Below, piece by piece: positions 15,922 to 23,542 of a DNA stretch of 39,086 nucleotides. Both the position numbers and the translations under genes were made by a program. Source of the stretch: Treponema sp. (lineage in GTDB: Bacteria; Spirochaetota; Spirochaetia; Treponematales; Breznakiellaceae); the NCBI GenBank assembly GCA_031278095.1, contig JAITLC010000068.1, positions 1-39,086 on the forward strand, written 5' to 3'. The notes beneath the pieces are model-generated. The model had not been told where the DNA came from, did no database searches, and worked only from the letters and a program-made list of their open reading frames with translations. The first letter of the stretch is position 1, and each line of letters begins with the position of its first letter.

Positions 15922-16698
15922 TTACTCATTGGGCAAGCCGAAAAACCTGTTGGAATTTTCCCACAACTGGTTTGCCGTTTCTTCTTCATCCATACCGAGC
16001 CGTTCCGCGAGGAAACGGGCGGTAATCGGGAGGTATTTGGGCATGTTCCGCTTGCCCCGGTAGTCGGCAGGCACCATAAAGGGGCTCTCCGACTCAATAA
16101 GAATCCGGTCAAGGGGAACTACTTCAATGGTTTCATGGAGATTCCGGGCATTCCGGTAGGTCAAATTCCCCGCAAAGGAGAAGTAGAGATTCAGATTGAG
16201 GGCCCGTTTGGCATATTCGGCGTTTTCCGAATAGCAGTGCAGTACCCCGCCCTTGGAAGGCAGCCTGTCTTTCAGGATCTCCAGTACATCGTGACCCGCA
16301 TCCCGGTTGTGGATGATCACGGGAAGATCCAGCTTGGTTGCCAGATCCAATTGGGTAATAAAAAGCTCTATTTGGGAATTTTTATCCCCGAATTTCCGGT
16401 AGTAATCAAGACCGATCTCCCCCACTGCGACGACTCTGGGCATCTGAACCGCCTGTTCAATCTGGCCGATCCAGTCCTTGCCGGGATTCTGCACCTCCGA
16501 GGGGCTTACCCCTACCGCGTGGTACACCGTAATGGCGGATCTGAGGTTACCGTAAACCTGGGAAAAATCGTGGAGACTATTGCAGATGGAAATAATCCGG
16601 GAAACCTGAGCCTGTCTGGCTTCCTGGACAACAATAAGCTGTTCAATAGGATCATCGACAATGAGCCCCAAATGGGCGTGAGTATCAAAATACTGCAT
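15922..16698 (-). CDS. tatD: TatD family metal-dependent hydrolase with altered Asp
   Basis: The 258-residue TIM-barrel hydrolase belongs to the TatD DNase family (3'-5' exonuclease or related hydrolase with a two-metal centre). Metal ligands visible are H7 and H9 (DTHAHL), E94 (VGEIGLDYY), H130 (IIHNRDA) and H154 (LHCYSE). The last ligand motif is normally ETDSP/ETDAP, with an Asp. Here it reads ESESP (202-206), so the expected Asp is Glu204. This conservative change could alter activity. There is no ribosome binding site before ATG 16698, but a strong promoter lies upstream (16782-16810) with a hairpin in the leader. dus follows immediately. Confidence 0.88.
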   Translation of the reverse strand: MQYFDTHAHLGLIVDDPIEQLIVVQEARQAQVSRIISICNSLHDFSQVYGNLRSAITVYHAVGVSPSEVQNPGKDWIGQIEQAVQMPRVVAVGEIGLDYYRKFGDKNSQIELFITQLDLATKLDLPVIIHNRDAGHDVLEILKDRLPSKGGVLHCYSENAEYAKRALNLNLYFSFAGNLTYRNARNLHETIEVVPLDRILIESESPFMVPADYRGKRNMPKYLPITARFLAERLGMDEEETANQLWENSNRFFGLPNE

Positions 16699-16725
16699 GA
16701 TTTAGTCCAAAAAAGAAGATGTAAA

Positions 16726-16751
16726 GCTCTTTCCCTTTCTAATGAAAGAGC
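16726..16751 (-). promoter_or_regulatory. Hairpin in the tatD leader
   Basis: GCTCTTT (16726-16732) pairs with AAAGAGC (16745-16751). On the reverse strand it sits between the promoter at 16782-16810 and ATG 16698, followed by U-rich sequence, so an attenuator or leader fold is possible. Confidence 0.4.
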
Positions 16752-16781
16752 ATTTTAATTTTTCCAAACTGGATATCAAAA

Positions 16782-16810
16782 ATTATACTAGAGTTTTTCA
16801 TAGTAGTCAA
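16782..16810 (-). promoter_or_regulatory. Near-consensus sigma70 promoter of tatD-dus
   Basis: On the reverse strand TTGACT (16805-16810), a 17-base spacer, then TATAAT (16782-16787). Confidence 0.75.
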
Positions 16811-16854
16811 TGAAATTTTGGAAGCTTTTTTTGGTAAAAAACTTTTTTATTTTC

Positions 16855-16884
16855 TTGCCTTTTTTCATGTAATCGTTTTACAAT
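16855..16884 (+). promoter_or_regulatory. Sugar operon promoter with LacI-type operator
   Basis: TTGCCT (16855-16860), an 18-base spacer, then TACAAT (16879-16884). Overlapping the spacer and -10 box, TGTAA-TCGTT-TTACA (16868-16882) is a dyad with a near-central CG, as in LacI/GalR-family operators. Bound repressor would block the polymerase. No lacI-like gene is in the window. Confidence 0.6.
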
Positions 16885-16911
16885 AGAAAGAACCGGTCAA
16901 AAACTTGAGCT

Positions 16912-16939
16912 TGTTCCAAAAACTGAAGTCTTGGAGCAG
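16912..16939 (+). repeat. 5' leader palindrome of the sugar operon
   Basis: TGTTCCAA (16912-16919) pairs with TTGGAGCA (16931-16938) through one G-U pair. The loop is AAACTGAAGTC. It starts about 20 bases after the expected transcription start and ends before the strong site AGGAGGG. Confidence 0.6.
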
Positions 16940-16974
16940 CCTCACTTAAAAATATATTCGTCAGGAGGGTAGAT

Positions 16975-18147
16975 ATGATTGAAAGCAGTGCGGAAGTAAA
17001 ACCGGCAGTCCGTCTCCGTTACGGTATGGTCGGCGGGGGGCCGGGGGCCTTTATCGGCGATGTACATCGCAAGGCCCTTAACCTGGACGGTATGGCGGAG
17101 ATAGCCGCAGGTTGTTTTTCCCAGGATCCTCAGAAGACTCTAGTGGTAGGCGCCGCTCTGGGCATTCCTCAGGAGAGACTCTATGCCACATTTGAAGAAA
17201 TGGCGGAGCAGGAATCCAAACGTGCCGACAAGATCGATTTTTTGGTGATCACTACCCCGAATACATCACACTTCCCCATAGCCATGGCCTTTTTAAGCCG
17301 GGGAATTCCCGTCGTATGCGAAAAACCTCTGGCTACAGAGATGAAGGATGCGGAAGAATTGGCCGCAACGGTCAAGAAAACAGGTCTTCCTTTCATGATT
17401 ACCTATAATTACACGGGAAACGTTACCATAAAACATGCCAGAGAGTTGATTCAAAAGGGTGAAATCGGCAAGGTTACCTTTATAAACTGCGAATATCCCC
17501 AGGAATGGCTCATGGTAGAGGCGGAAAAACAGGGAAGCAAGCAGGCGATTACTCGTACCGACCCGAAACTGGCCGGACACGCCAACAGTGTCGGGGATCT
17601 GGGTTCCCATATCGAAAGCATGGTAAGCTACCTTACCGGCCTGAAGATCACTTCGGTCTGCGCCCGGCTCGACAAGATTCTTCCCGGCCGGGTTCTCGAT
17701 GACAATGCCGCGATCATGCTGGAGTACGACAACGGCGCCAGGGGGATCTACTGGACAAGTCAGATTGCCGCCGGTTACGATAACGCGTTCCGGGTTCGGA
17801 TCTTTGGTACCAAGGGGGCCATCGACTGGAACGAAGAGGAATCCAACTATCTGGGGCTTTCCTGTTACGGCAAACCCAAGACGGTCCTCTCCCGAGGCAG
17901 GGATCCCTTCTATCCCCATGCGCAGAGTTACTCGCGGATTCCCTCCGGCCACCCGGAAGGTTACCATGAGAGTCTTGCGAATCTCTACAAAACTTTTATC
18001 AGCGCCCTGGTCAAGCTCAAAGAGGGCAAGACTCTCAGCGCGGAAGACCAGGACTGGCCCACCGTGGAGATGGGTGTGGATGGAGTCAGGTTTATCAGTA
18101 AGTGCGTGGAAAGCTCCGAAAAGGGAGCCGTTTGGATCAAATTTTAG
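16975..18147 (+). CDS. Gfo/Idh/MocA family NAD(P)-dependent oxidoreductase
   Basis: The 390-residue protein has the Rossmann nucleotide-binding start YGMVGGGPGAFIG (about 16-28), the family motif CEKPLA with catalytic-type Lys117, and the alpha/beta domain that begins at ITYNYTGN. GDLGSHIESMVSYLTG corresponds to the substrate-side Asp/His segment. Such enzymes oxidise or reduce sugar carbons, often giving 3-keto sugars. AGGAGGG lies 5 bases before ATG 16975. It is the first gene of a five-gene operon with a TIM-barrel isomerase and a CUT2-type ABC importer, so its substrate is probably the imported sugar or a glycoside of it. The exact sugar cannot be read from the sequence. Confidence 0.9.
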   Translation: MIESSAEVKPAVRLRYGMVGGGPGAFIGDVHRKALNLDGMAEIAAGCFSQDPQKTLVVGAALGIPQERLYATFEEMAEQESKRADKIDFLVITTPNTSHFPIAMAFLSRGIPVVCEKPLATEMKDAEELAATVKKTGLPFMITYNYTGNVTIKHARELIQKGEIGKVTFINCEYPQEWLMVEAEKQGSKQAITRTDPKLAGHANSVGDLGSHIESMVSYLTGLKITSVCARLDKILPGRVLDDNAAIMLEYDNGARGIYWTSQIAAGYDNAFRVRIFGTKGAIDWNEEESNYLGLSCYGKPKTVLSRGRDPFYPHAQSYSRIPSGHPEGYHESLANLYKTFISALVKLKEGKTLSAEDQDWPTVEMGVDGVRFISKCVESSEKGAVWIKF

Positions 18148-18156
18148 GAGGATACT

Positions 18157-19149
18157 ATGTCCAGACCAGTTACCATTTTTACAGGACAATGGGCCGATTT
18201 GCCCTTTGATGTTATGTGCGGGAAGGTTAAATCCTTCGGTTACGACGGGGTGGAGATCGCATGCTGGGGGGATCATCTGGATCTCAAGAAAGCGGCGACA
18301 GATCCTGCCTATGTGGAGGATCGCAAGACGATCCTCGCCAAACACGGCCTCAAATGCTGGGCCATCGGAACCCACCTCGTGGGCCAGTGTGTGGGAGATC
18401 TCTGGGATCCCCGGCTGGACGGTTTTGCCCCCAGTGAGTTTGCCGGTAAACCGGACAAGATCCGCGCCTGGGCCGTCGAATACATGAAGTACGCCGCTAC
18501 CGCCGCCAAAAATATGGGAGTTTCGGTGGTAACCGGCTTTATGGGGAGTCCGATCTGGAAGTATTGGTACAGTTTCCCCCAGACCAGCGAGAAGATGATT
18601 GATGACGGCTTCAAGGAGATTGTCGGCCTGTGGACTCCAATCTTTGATGAATTTGACAGGCAGGGCGTCAGGTTTGCCCTGGAAGTACATCCCACGGAGA
18701 TCGCCTTTGACTACTACACCGCGGAAAGGCTCCTTGAGGAATTCAAGTGCCGGCCTACCCTGGGCTTCAATTTCGATCCCTCCCACCTTGTCTGGCAGGG
18801 AGTAACCCCCCACATATTCCTCCGGGATTTTGCCAAGCACATCTACCATGTCCACATGAAAGACGCGGCAGTTACCCTGGACGGCAAGGCGGGGATCATC
18901 GGCAGCCACATCACCTTTGGGGATACCAGGCGGGGCTGGAACTTCCGTTCCCTGGGGCACGGAAGCGTCAACTTCGAAGACATCATCCGGGAACTCAATG
19001 CCATGAACTACCAGGGGCCCCTCTCGGTGGAATGGGAAGATTCCGGCATGGAGCGGGAGTACGGCGCCAAAGAAGCCTGCGAGTTTGTGCGGAAGGTGGA
19101 TTTCTCCCCCTCCAACGTAGCCTTTGATGACGCGCTGAAATCCGACTAG
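18157..19149 (+). CDS. Sugar phosphate isomerase/epimerase-like TIM barrel
   Basis: The 330-residue protein is an AP endonuclease 2/xylose isomerase-like TIM barrel. Metal ligands appear in order: FALEVHP (Glu), LGFNFDPSHL (Asp), HIYHVHMKD (His) and LSVEWED (Glu). The segment SFGYDGVEIACWG near the N-terminus is typical of sugar isomerases paired with Gfo/Idh enzymes. AGGAGG lies before the ATG, 9 bases after the oxidoreductase stop, so translation is coupled. Together the two may process a 3-keto sugar or glycoside (isomerisation, epimerisation or beta-elimination), which is an inference from the pairing. Cytoplasmic; no signal peptide. Confidence 0.87.
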   Translation: MSRPVTIFTGQWADLPFDVMCGKVKSFGYDGVEIACWGDHLDLKKAATDPAYVEDRKTILAKHGLKCWAIGTHLVGQCVGDLWDPRLDGFAPSEFAGKPDKIRAWAVEYMKYAATAAKNMGVSVVTGFMGSPIWKYWYSFPQTSEKMIDDGFKEIVGLWTPIFDEFDRQGVRFALEVHPTEIAFDYYTAERLLEEFKCRPTLGFNFDPSHLVWQGVTPHIFLRDFAKHIYHVHMKDAAVTLDGKAGIIGSHITFGDTRRGWNFRSLGHGSVNFEDIIRELNAMNYQGPLSVEWEDSGMEREYGAKEACEFVRKVDFSPSNVAFDDALKSD

Positions 19150-19161
19150 GAATATACAGCT

Positions 19162-20679
19162 TTGAACAACAGCAGTGATACTATTCTTTCCATCCAGGGC
19201 ATCACCAAGGAATTTGACGGGGTGAAGGTCCTGGATAATGTCTCCGTCGATGTAAGACGCGGGGAGATCATGGGCCTTATCGGAGAGAACGGCGCCGGAA
19301 AGTCCACCCTCATCAAGATCATTACCGGTATATACCCCCCCAGCGGGGGAAGCCTCGCCCTCAACGGCAAAGCGGTAACTATCCCCGATTATATCACCGC
19401 CAAGGGCCTGGGTATCAGCATGGTTCCCCAGGAGTTCAACCTTATCAATACCCTGGCGGTCTACGAGAATATTTTCCTTGGAAATGAAATCCGTTTAAAG
19501 TCCGGGCTTCTGGACAAGCCGAAGATGAGGGAACTGGCCGCCAGGCAGCTTGCCGAACTGAAAATGCCCATAGGGGTGAACCAGCTTGTAAGCCGTCTTT
19601 CCGTGGCGGAAAAACAGATGGTGGAGATCTCCAAGGCCCTGATGCTCCATGCAAACATCCTCATTATGGATGAACCCAGCACTACGCTTACCGGCCACGA
19701 GGTGGAAACTCTCTTTACCCTGATGCGGGATCTTAAAGCCCAGGGGGTAACGGTGATCTTCGTGTCCCACAGGCTGGGAGAGATCAAGACCATCTGCGAC
19801 CGGGTAACGGTACTTCGGGACGGTAAGCTGATCAGTGTGGACGATGTGAAGAGTGTCAACGAAGAAGACATAGCCCGCAAGATGATAGGCCGCACGGATT
19901 TTCATCAGATTTTTCCCAAAAAGCTCCCCAGAGATCCGGGAACGGAGGTTCTGGAAGTGGAGAATCTGAATATCCCCGGCCTGCTCAAGAATGTTTCCTT
20001 CAGCCTCCGCAAGGGAGAGGTATTGGGCTTTGCGGGCCTTGTAGGTTCGGGCCGTACCGAGTTGGCCGAGGCGGTGATGGGCCTGCGGCAGATTCACGGG
20101 GGGAACATAAACATTGCGGGGAAGGGAAAGGTAAGCATAAAAAACGCCGCCTCTGCGGTAGAATTGAGCCTGGGTTACCTTTCGGAAGACAGGCAGGGCA
20201 AGGGCATTGTGCAGGGCTTTAACCTCCCCCAGAATATCACGCTGATAAGCCTTAAAGACTATGTGAAGGGGATCTTTATCAATAAACCTGCCGAGGCGGA
20301 GAAAACCGGGGAGTATATCAAGACCTTCAGGATTGCCGCGGCAAGCCAGAGGATGCCCCTGCGCTACCTTTCCGGCGGTAACCAGCAGAAGGTCTACCTT
20401 TCCCGCTGGATTGACACCAATCCTGCAATCCTTATACTGGACGAACCGACCAGGGGCATTGACGTAAGCGCCAAGCAGGAGATCTACGAATTTATCCATC
20501 AACTGGCCGGGCAGGGTATCTCCTGTATTGTCATTTCTTCCGAGCTGGAAGAGGTGATGGGGCTTTGCAGCAGGGTTTATGTCATGCGGGAAGGCTCTCT
20601 GGCAGGCTGTCTTGAGAGAAACCATATAAACGAAGAAGAGATCATGTTTCACGCAACAGGTATAAAGGGGAACCAATGA
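19162..20679 (+). CDS. Sugar ABC transporter ATPase, RbsA/MglA type
   Basis: The 505-residue protein has two fused ATPase domains, as in CUT2 sugar importers. Domain 1 has the Walker A GENGAGKST (41-49), a signature-like segment RLSVAEKQMVEI and the Walker B ILIMDEPSTTL. Domain 2 has a degenerate P-loop GLVGSGRTEL, the signature YLSGGNQQKVYLSRW and Walker B ILILDEPTRGIDV. This asymmetry is normal for RbsA, MglA and XylG. The start is TTG 19162, since no ATG is in frame before Walker A. A weak AGGA lies upstream. It drives the permease that overlaps its stop. The substrate class (pentose, hexose or similar) is set by the binding protein and is not known. Confidence 0.93.
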   Translation: MNNSSDTILSIQGITKEFDGVKVLDNVSVDVRRGEIMGLIGENGAGKSTLIKIITGIYPPSGGSLALNGKAVTIPDYITAKGLGISMVPQEFNLINTLAVYENIFLGNEIRLKSGLLDKPKMRELAARQLAELKMPIGVNQLVSRLSVAEKQMVEISKALMLHANILIMDEPSTTLTGHEVETLFTLMRDLKAQGVTVIFVSHRLGEIKTICDRVTVLRDGKLISVDDVKSVNEEDIARKMIGRTDFHQIFPKKLPRDPGTEVLEVENLNIPGLLKNVSFSLRKGEVLGFAGLVGSGRTELAEAVMGLRQIHGGNINIAGKGKVSIKNAASAVELSLGYLSEDRQGKGIVQGFNLPQNITLISLKDYVKGIFINKPAEAEKTGEYIKTFRIAAASQRMPLRYLSGGNQQKVYLSRWIDTNPAILILDEPTRGIDVSAKQEIYEFIHQLAGQGISCIVISSELEEVMGLCSRVYVMREGSLAGCLERNHINEEEIMFHATGIKGNQ

Positions 20680-21683
20680 GCGATACGGCGTTACGTAATT
20701 ACGGCAGGGTCGCCGCCGATCTGAAAGGGTATTTCAAAAATTTCAAACTCGGTGAACATTCTACGGGGCTTGCGTTTGTTGTAGTATTCGTACTGGCGGC
20801 GGTTGTCGGTTGGCCCACCTTTCTCAAACCCGGCAACCTTCTGACAATACTCTGGCAGATTTCCTATACCGGTGTTATTGCCCTGGGCATGACGCTAATC
20901 ATCATCTCCGGGGGCATTGACCTTTCCGTGGGCTCCATGATGGCTATAGTCGGGGGAGTAACACTGTTTCTGCTCAACTGGCTTACGGATCGTATCTCCC
21001 CCGCGGCGGCGATACTGATCTGCATTGTTTTTTGTCCCCTCTTTGGGGCTTTCTGCGGAGCCCTCAACGGGTTTCTGGTAACCAAATGCAAGATCGCTCC
21101 CTTTATTGCAACGCTGGGAACCATGTCCATTTTCCGTTCATTGATCCAGCAGTTTTCAAAGGCGGCCAACATTGTTTCTGTCAACAAAGGCTACCAGAAT
21201 TTTGGGGGGAGCTACCAGTCCGCCATGTTTTATGCGGTTGGAGGCTTTGTTCTCTTTGCCGTGATTTTTCATCTGCTGCTGAACAATACCCGGTTGGGCC
21301 GTTACATCTGCGCCGTGGGTGCAAACGAGCAGGTGGCCCGCTATTCGGCGATTAATGTAACGCTGATAAAATTTTTACCCTATGTTATCACCGGTTTTGC
21401 CGTCGGGATCTGCGCTCTGCTCTGGTCAAGTAGAATGAATACGATCCAGCCGACCAGCGACGGCATGAACTATGAACTCAACGTTATTGCGGCGGTGGTT
21501 ATCGGCGGAACTTCAATGTCCGGGGGCAAGGGAACCATCATCGGTACGATTATGGGTGCAGTCATTCTGGGAATGATAAACAGTATGCTTGTATTGGGAG
21601 GCGTGTCATCGTTCCTGCAGCAGGCTGCCCGCGGGTTAGTAATAATTGTGGCAGTATTGCTGCAATATAATAATAACAGGTAG
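20676..21683 (+). CDS. Sugar ABC transporter permease, RbsC type
   Basis: The 335-residue inner-membrane protein has about ten hydrophobic segments and CUT2 permease signatures: GVIALGMTLIIISGGIDLSV, then GSMMAIVGG, then the cytoplasmic loop GAFCGALNGFLVTKCKIAPF that contacts the ATPase, and the closing VIGGTSMSGGKGTIIGT. ATG 20676 overlaps the ATPase stop codon (ATGA), which implies translational coupling. It is one gene for what would be a homodimeric channel. The binding protein gene follows 9 bases later. Confidence 0.93.
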   Translation: MSDTALRNYGRVAADLKGYFKNFKLGEHSTGLAFVVVFVLAAVVGWPTFLKPGNLLTILWQISYTGVIALGMTLIIISGGIDLSVGSMMAIVGGVTLFLLNWLTDRISPAAAILICIVFCPLFGAFCGALNGFLVTKCKIAPFIATLGTMSIFRSLIQQFSKAANIVSVNKGYQNFGGSYQSAMFYAVGGFVLFAVIFHLLLNNTRLGRYICAVGANEQVARYSAINVTLIKFLPYVITGFAVGICALLWSSRMNTIQPTSDGMNYELNVIAAVVIGGTSMSGGKGTIIGTIMGAVILGMINSMLVLGGVSSFLQQAARGLVIIVAVLLQYNNNR

Positions 21684-21692
21684 GAGGACAGT

Positions 21693-22697
21693 ATGAAGAA
21701 AGCGTTATTACTTCTTCTCTGTACGTTGATTGCCGTTTCTGCGTTTGCCGGCGGCAGGAAAGACGGTGCCGCAGGTGGAGCCGTCAAGATTGGTGTTGCC
21801 ATTCCCAGTGCGGATCACGGCTGGACAGGCGGTATCGGCTGGTGGGCCAACCACAAGGTTGACGAGATCAGCAAGGCAAGCCCCGGCAAGTATGAATTCC
21901 GGGTAGTTCTAGCGGCTACTCCCCAGGAACAGGTAGGTCAGGTGGAAAGCCTTCTCCAGTGGGGTATCCAGTATCTGGTTATTCTGCCCCACGAGGCGGC
22001 GCCCCTTACCCCCATCATGAAACAGGCTCATGATCAGGGAATAAAGATCATCGCCGTAGACCGGGGTATTGAACCGGATAACTTCGGCTGCATCTACATG
22101 GCTGGCGACAATGCCCAGATGGGAACTCTCTCCGGGCAGTGGCTTGCCAAGACCATGAAGGCTGAAGGGCTTACCAACTACATCGCCATCGGTGGAATGC
22201 CTATCCCCATCGATACCGAGCGGATGGGCGGCTTCTTCCCCGAAATGAACAAGGAAGCTTCCCTCGTGCCTCTCCTGGGTAAGGACAGGTATGAATTCTG
22301 TGATTTCCAGTCACAAAAGGCGCTGACTCTGATGCAGACCTATTTCCAGCAGTACTCGAAGATAGACGCGGTGTTCTGCCAGGATGATGACGCGTTGCAG
22401 GGCGTACTCCAGGCAATCCGGGAAGCGGGCCGCACGGACATAAAGATCGTTCTGGGCGGTGCAGGATCAAAACCCGTATATGAGATGATCATGAATAACG
22501 ATCCTTTGGTACGGGCCACCACCCTCTACCATCCTTCTATGATCGCCGATGGAATCCAGTATGCGGTAGATGTGGCAAGCGGCGCCAAGAGCGACAGCTT
22601 CCACACCGCGAGCAAGTCCGTACCGGTAAAGGTGCCTTCTGCACTGATCGACAAGACGAATGTAAGCCAGTATTACCAGCCCGATTCACCCTTCTAA
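21693..22697 (+). CDS. Periplasmic sugar-binding protein (CUT2 system)
   Basis: The 334-residue protein has a signal peptide (MKKALLLLLCTLIAVSAFA, then GGRKDG) and a periplasmic-binding-protein type I fold: VKIGVAIPSADHGWTGGIGW, the central GIQYLVILPHEAAPLTPIM, KIIAVDRGI, and DAVFCQDDDALQGVLQAIRE. Asp and Arg residues in these loops usually contact the sugar hydroxyls. It has no lipobox Cys, so it is probably soluble or anchored by other means. A binding protein as last gene of the operon is less usual than first. AGGAGG precedes ATG 21693, which should raise its translation. A strong terminator follows at 22731-22775. Confidence 0.92.
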   Translation: MKKALLLLLCTLIAVSAFAGGRKDGAAGGAVKIGVAIPSADHGWTGGIGWWANHKVDEISKASPGKYEFRVVLAATPQEQVGQVESLLQWGIQYLVILPHEAAPLTPIMKQAHDQGIKIIAVDRGIEPDNFGCIYMAGDNAQMGTLSGQWLAKTMKAEGLTNYIAIGGMPIPIDTERMGGFFPEMNKEASLVPLLGKDRYEFCDFQSQKALTLMQTYFQQYSKIDAVFCQDDDALQGVLQAIREAGRTDIKIVLGGAGSKPVYEMIMNNDPLVRATTLYHPSMIADGIQYAVDVASGAKSDSFHTASKSVPVKVPSALIDKTNVSQYYQPDSPF

Positions 22698-22730
22698 GCG
22701 GATTGGCAATTTGAATCCGTAAAGATTCAG

Positions 22731-22775
22731 CCGCAGCGGGCGCAGTAATCCTGCGTTCCTGCGGTTGTTTTTTTT
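22731..22775 (+). terminator. Strong intrinsic terminator of the sugar operon
   Basis: CCGCAG (22731-22736) pairs with CTGCGG (22759-22764), and CGCAG (22741-22745) with CTGCG (22751-22755) inside it, followed by T8 at 22768-22775. A second GCGG/CCGC hairpin and T8 run (near 22790-22818) stand before the next gene and may attenuate it. Confidence 0.85.
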
Positions 22776-22828
22776 ACCGGAGTGTTCCGCGGGTGTCCGC
22801 AGGGCGTAGTTTTTTTTCAGGAGCCAAG

Positions 22829-23542
22829 ATGAAACTGTTGATTGTTTGTCCGACATATAATGAAATTGAAAATATAGAATCCCTTATCCCCGCCCTCTTT
22901 GAAGTTATTGATGAAAATACGGGCGTTCTGATTATTGATGATAATTCTCCTGATGGTACCGGGGCGGTGGTAGAGAAGCTGACGGGAAAATATGCCGGGC
23001 GCCTGCAGCTTGTGAAGCGGCCGGGAAAGCAGGGGGTTGCCACGGCCTATATTGAAGGTTTCAGGCTGGGTATGGAACAGGGTTACGATGCCTTTCTGGA
23101 GATAGACGCTGATTTTTCCCATAATCCCGCATACATCCCCGAACTGGTAGAAAAATTGAAAACCCATGATGTTGTTATTGGTTCCCGGAATATCCGGAAC
23201 GGCGGGGTTGAAGGCTGGTCTGCGCTGCGGAACCTTGTTTCCAAAGGCGGTTCCCTCTATTCCCGGCTGATACTCGGCTGTCCGGTTAAGGATCTTACCG
23301 GGGGTTTTAACATGTGGAGTAAAGGCGCTCTTGAAAAAATCGGCCTTGAGAAGATCATTTCACGGGGATACTCATTCCAGATTGAGATGAAGTATAGAGC
23401 CTACAGAGCAGGCTGCAGCATCATCGAAATTCCTATTATTTTTGTTGACCGGAAACAGGGAAAGTCAAAAATGTCAAAGAAAATATTCTTTGAAGCCATG
23501 CTGAATGTTTTCAGAATAAAAGGCCTTGTAAAAAAGTCATGA
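22829..23542 (+). CDS. Polyprenyl-phosphate sugar synthase (Dpm1-like, GT2)
   Basis: The 237-residue GT2 enzyme resembles dolichol-phosphate mannose synthase: VCPTYNEIENIE, IIDDNSPDGTG, EIDADFSH (the metal-binding DAD), VIGSR and LTGGFNMW. It moves a hexose from a nucleotide sugar to a polyprenyl phosphate on the cytoplasmic face. There is no membrane tail, so it is the soluble Dpm1 form. ATG 22829 has CAGGAG six bases upstream. It overlaps the GT-C gene by 4 bases (ATGA), so the two proteins are made together and the lipid-linked sugar likely feeds that transferase. Confidence 0.9.
   Translation: MKLLIVCPTYNEIENIESLIPALFEVIDENTGVLIIDDNSPDGTGAVVEKLTGKYAGRLQLVKRPGKQGVATAYIEGFRLGMEQGYDAFLEIDADFSHNPAYIPELVEKLKTHDVVIGSRNIRNGGVEGWSALRNLVSKGGSLYSRLILGCPVKDLTGGFNMWSKGALEKIGLEKIISRGYSFQIEMKYRAYRAGCSIIEIPIIFVDRKQGKSKMSKKIFFEAMLNVFRIKGLVKKS

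Noticed and set aside
17293..18960. Long reverse open frame (555 codons) opposite the oxidoreductase and isomerase genes
   Set aside because: It is antisense to two well-supported genes, has no recognisable domain and low-complexity G/P-rich content, and results from codon bias on the other strand.
19495..20676. Reverse open frame opposite the ABC ATPase
   Set aside because: The ATPase has all its motifs on the forward strand; the antisense product shows none.
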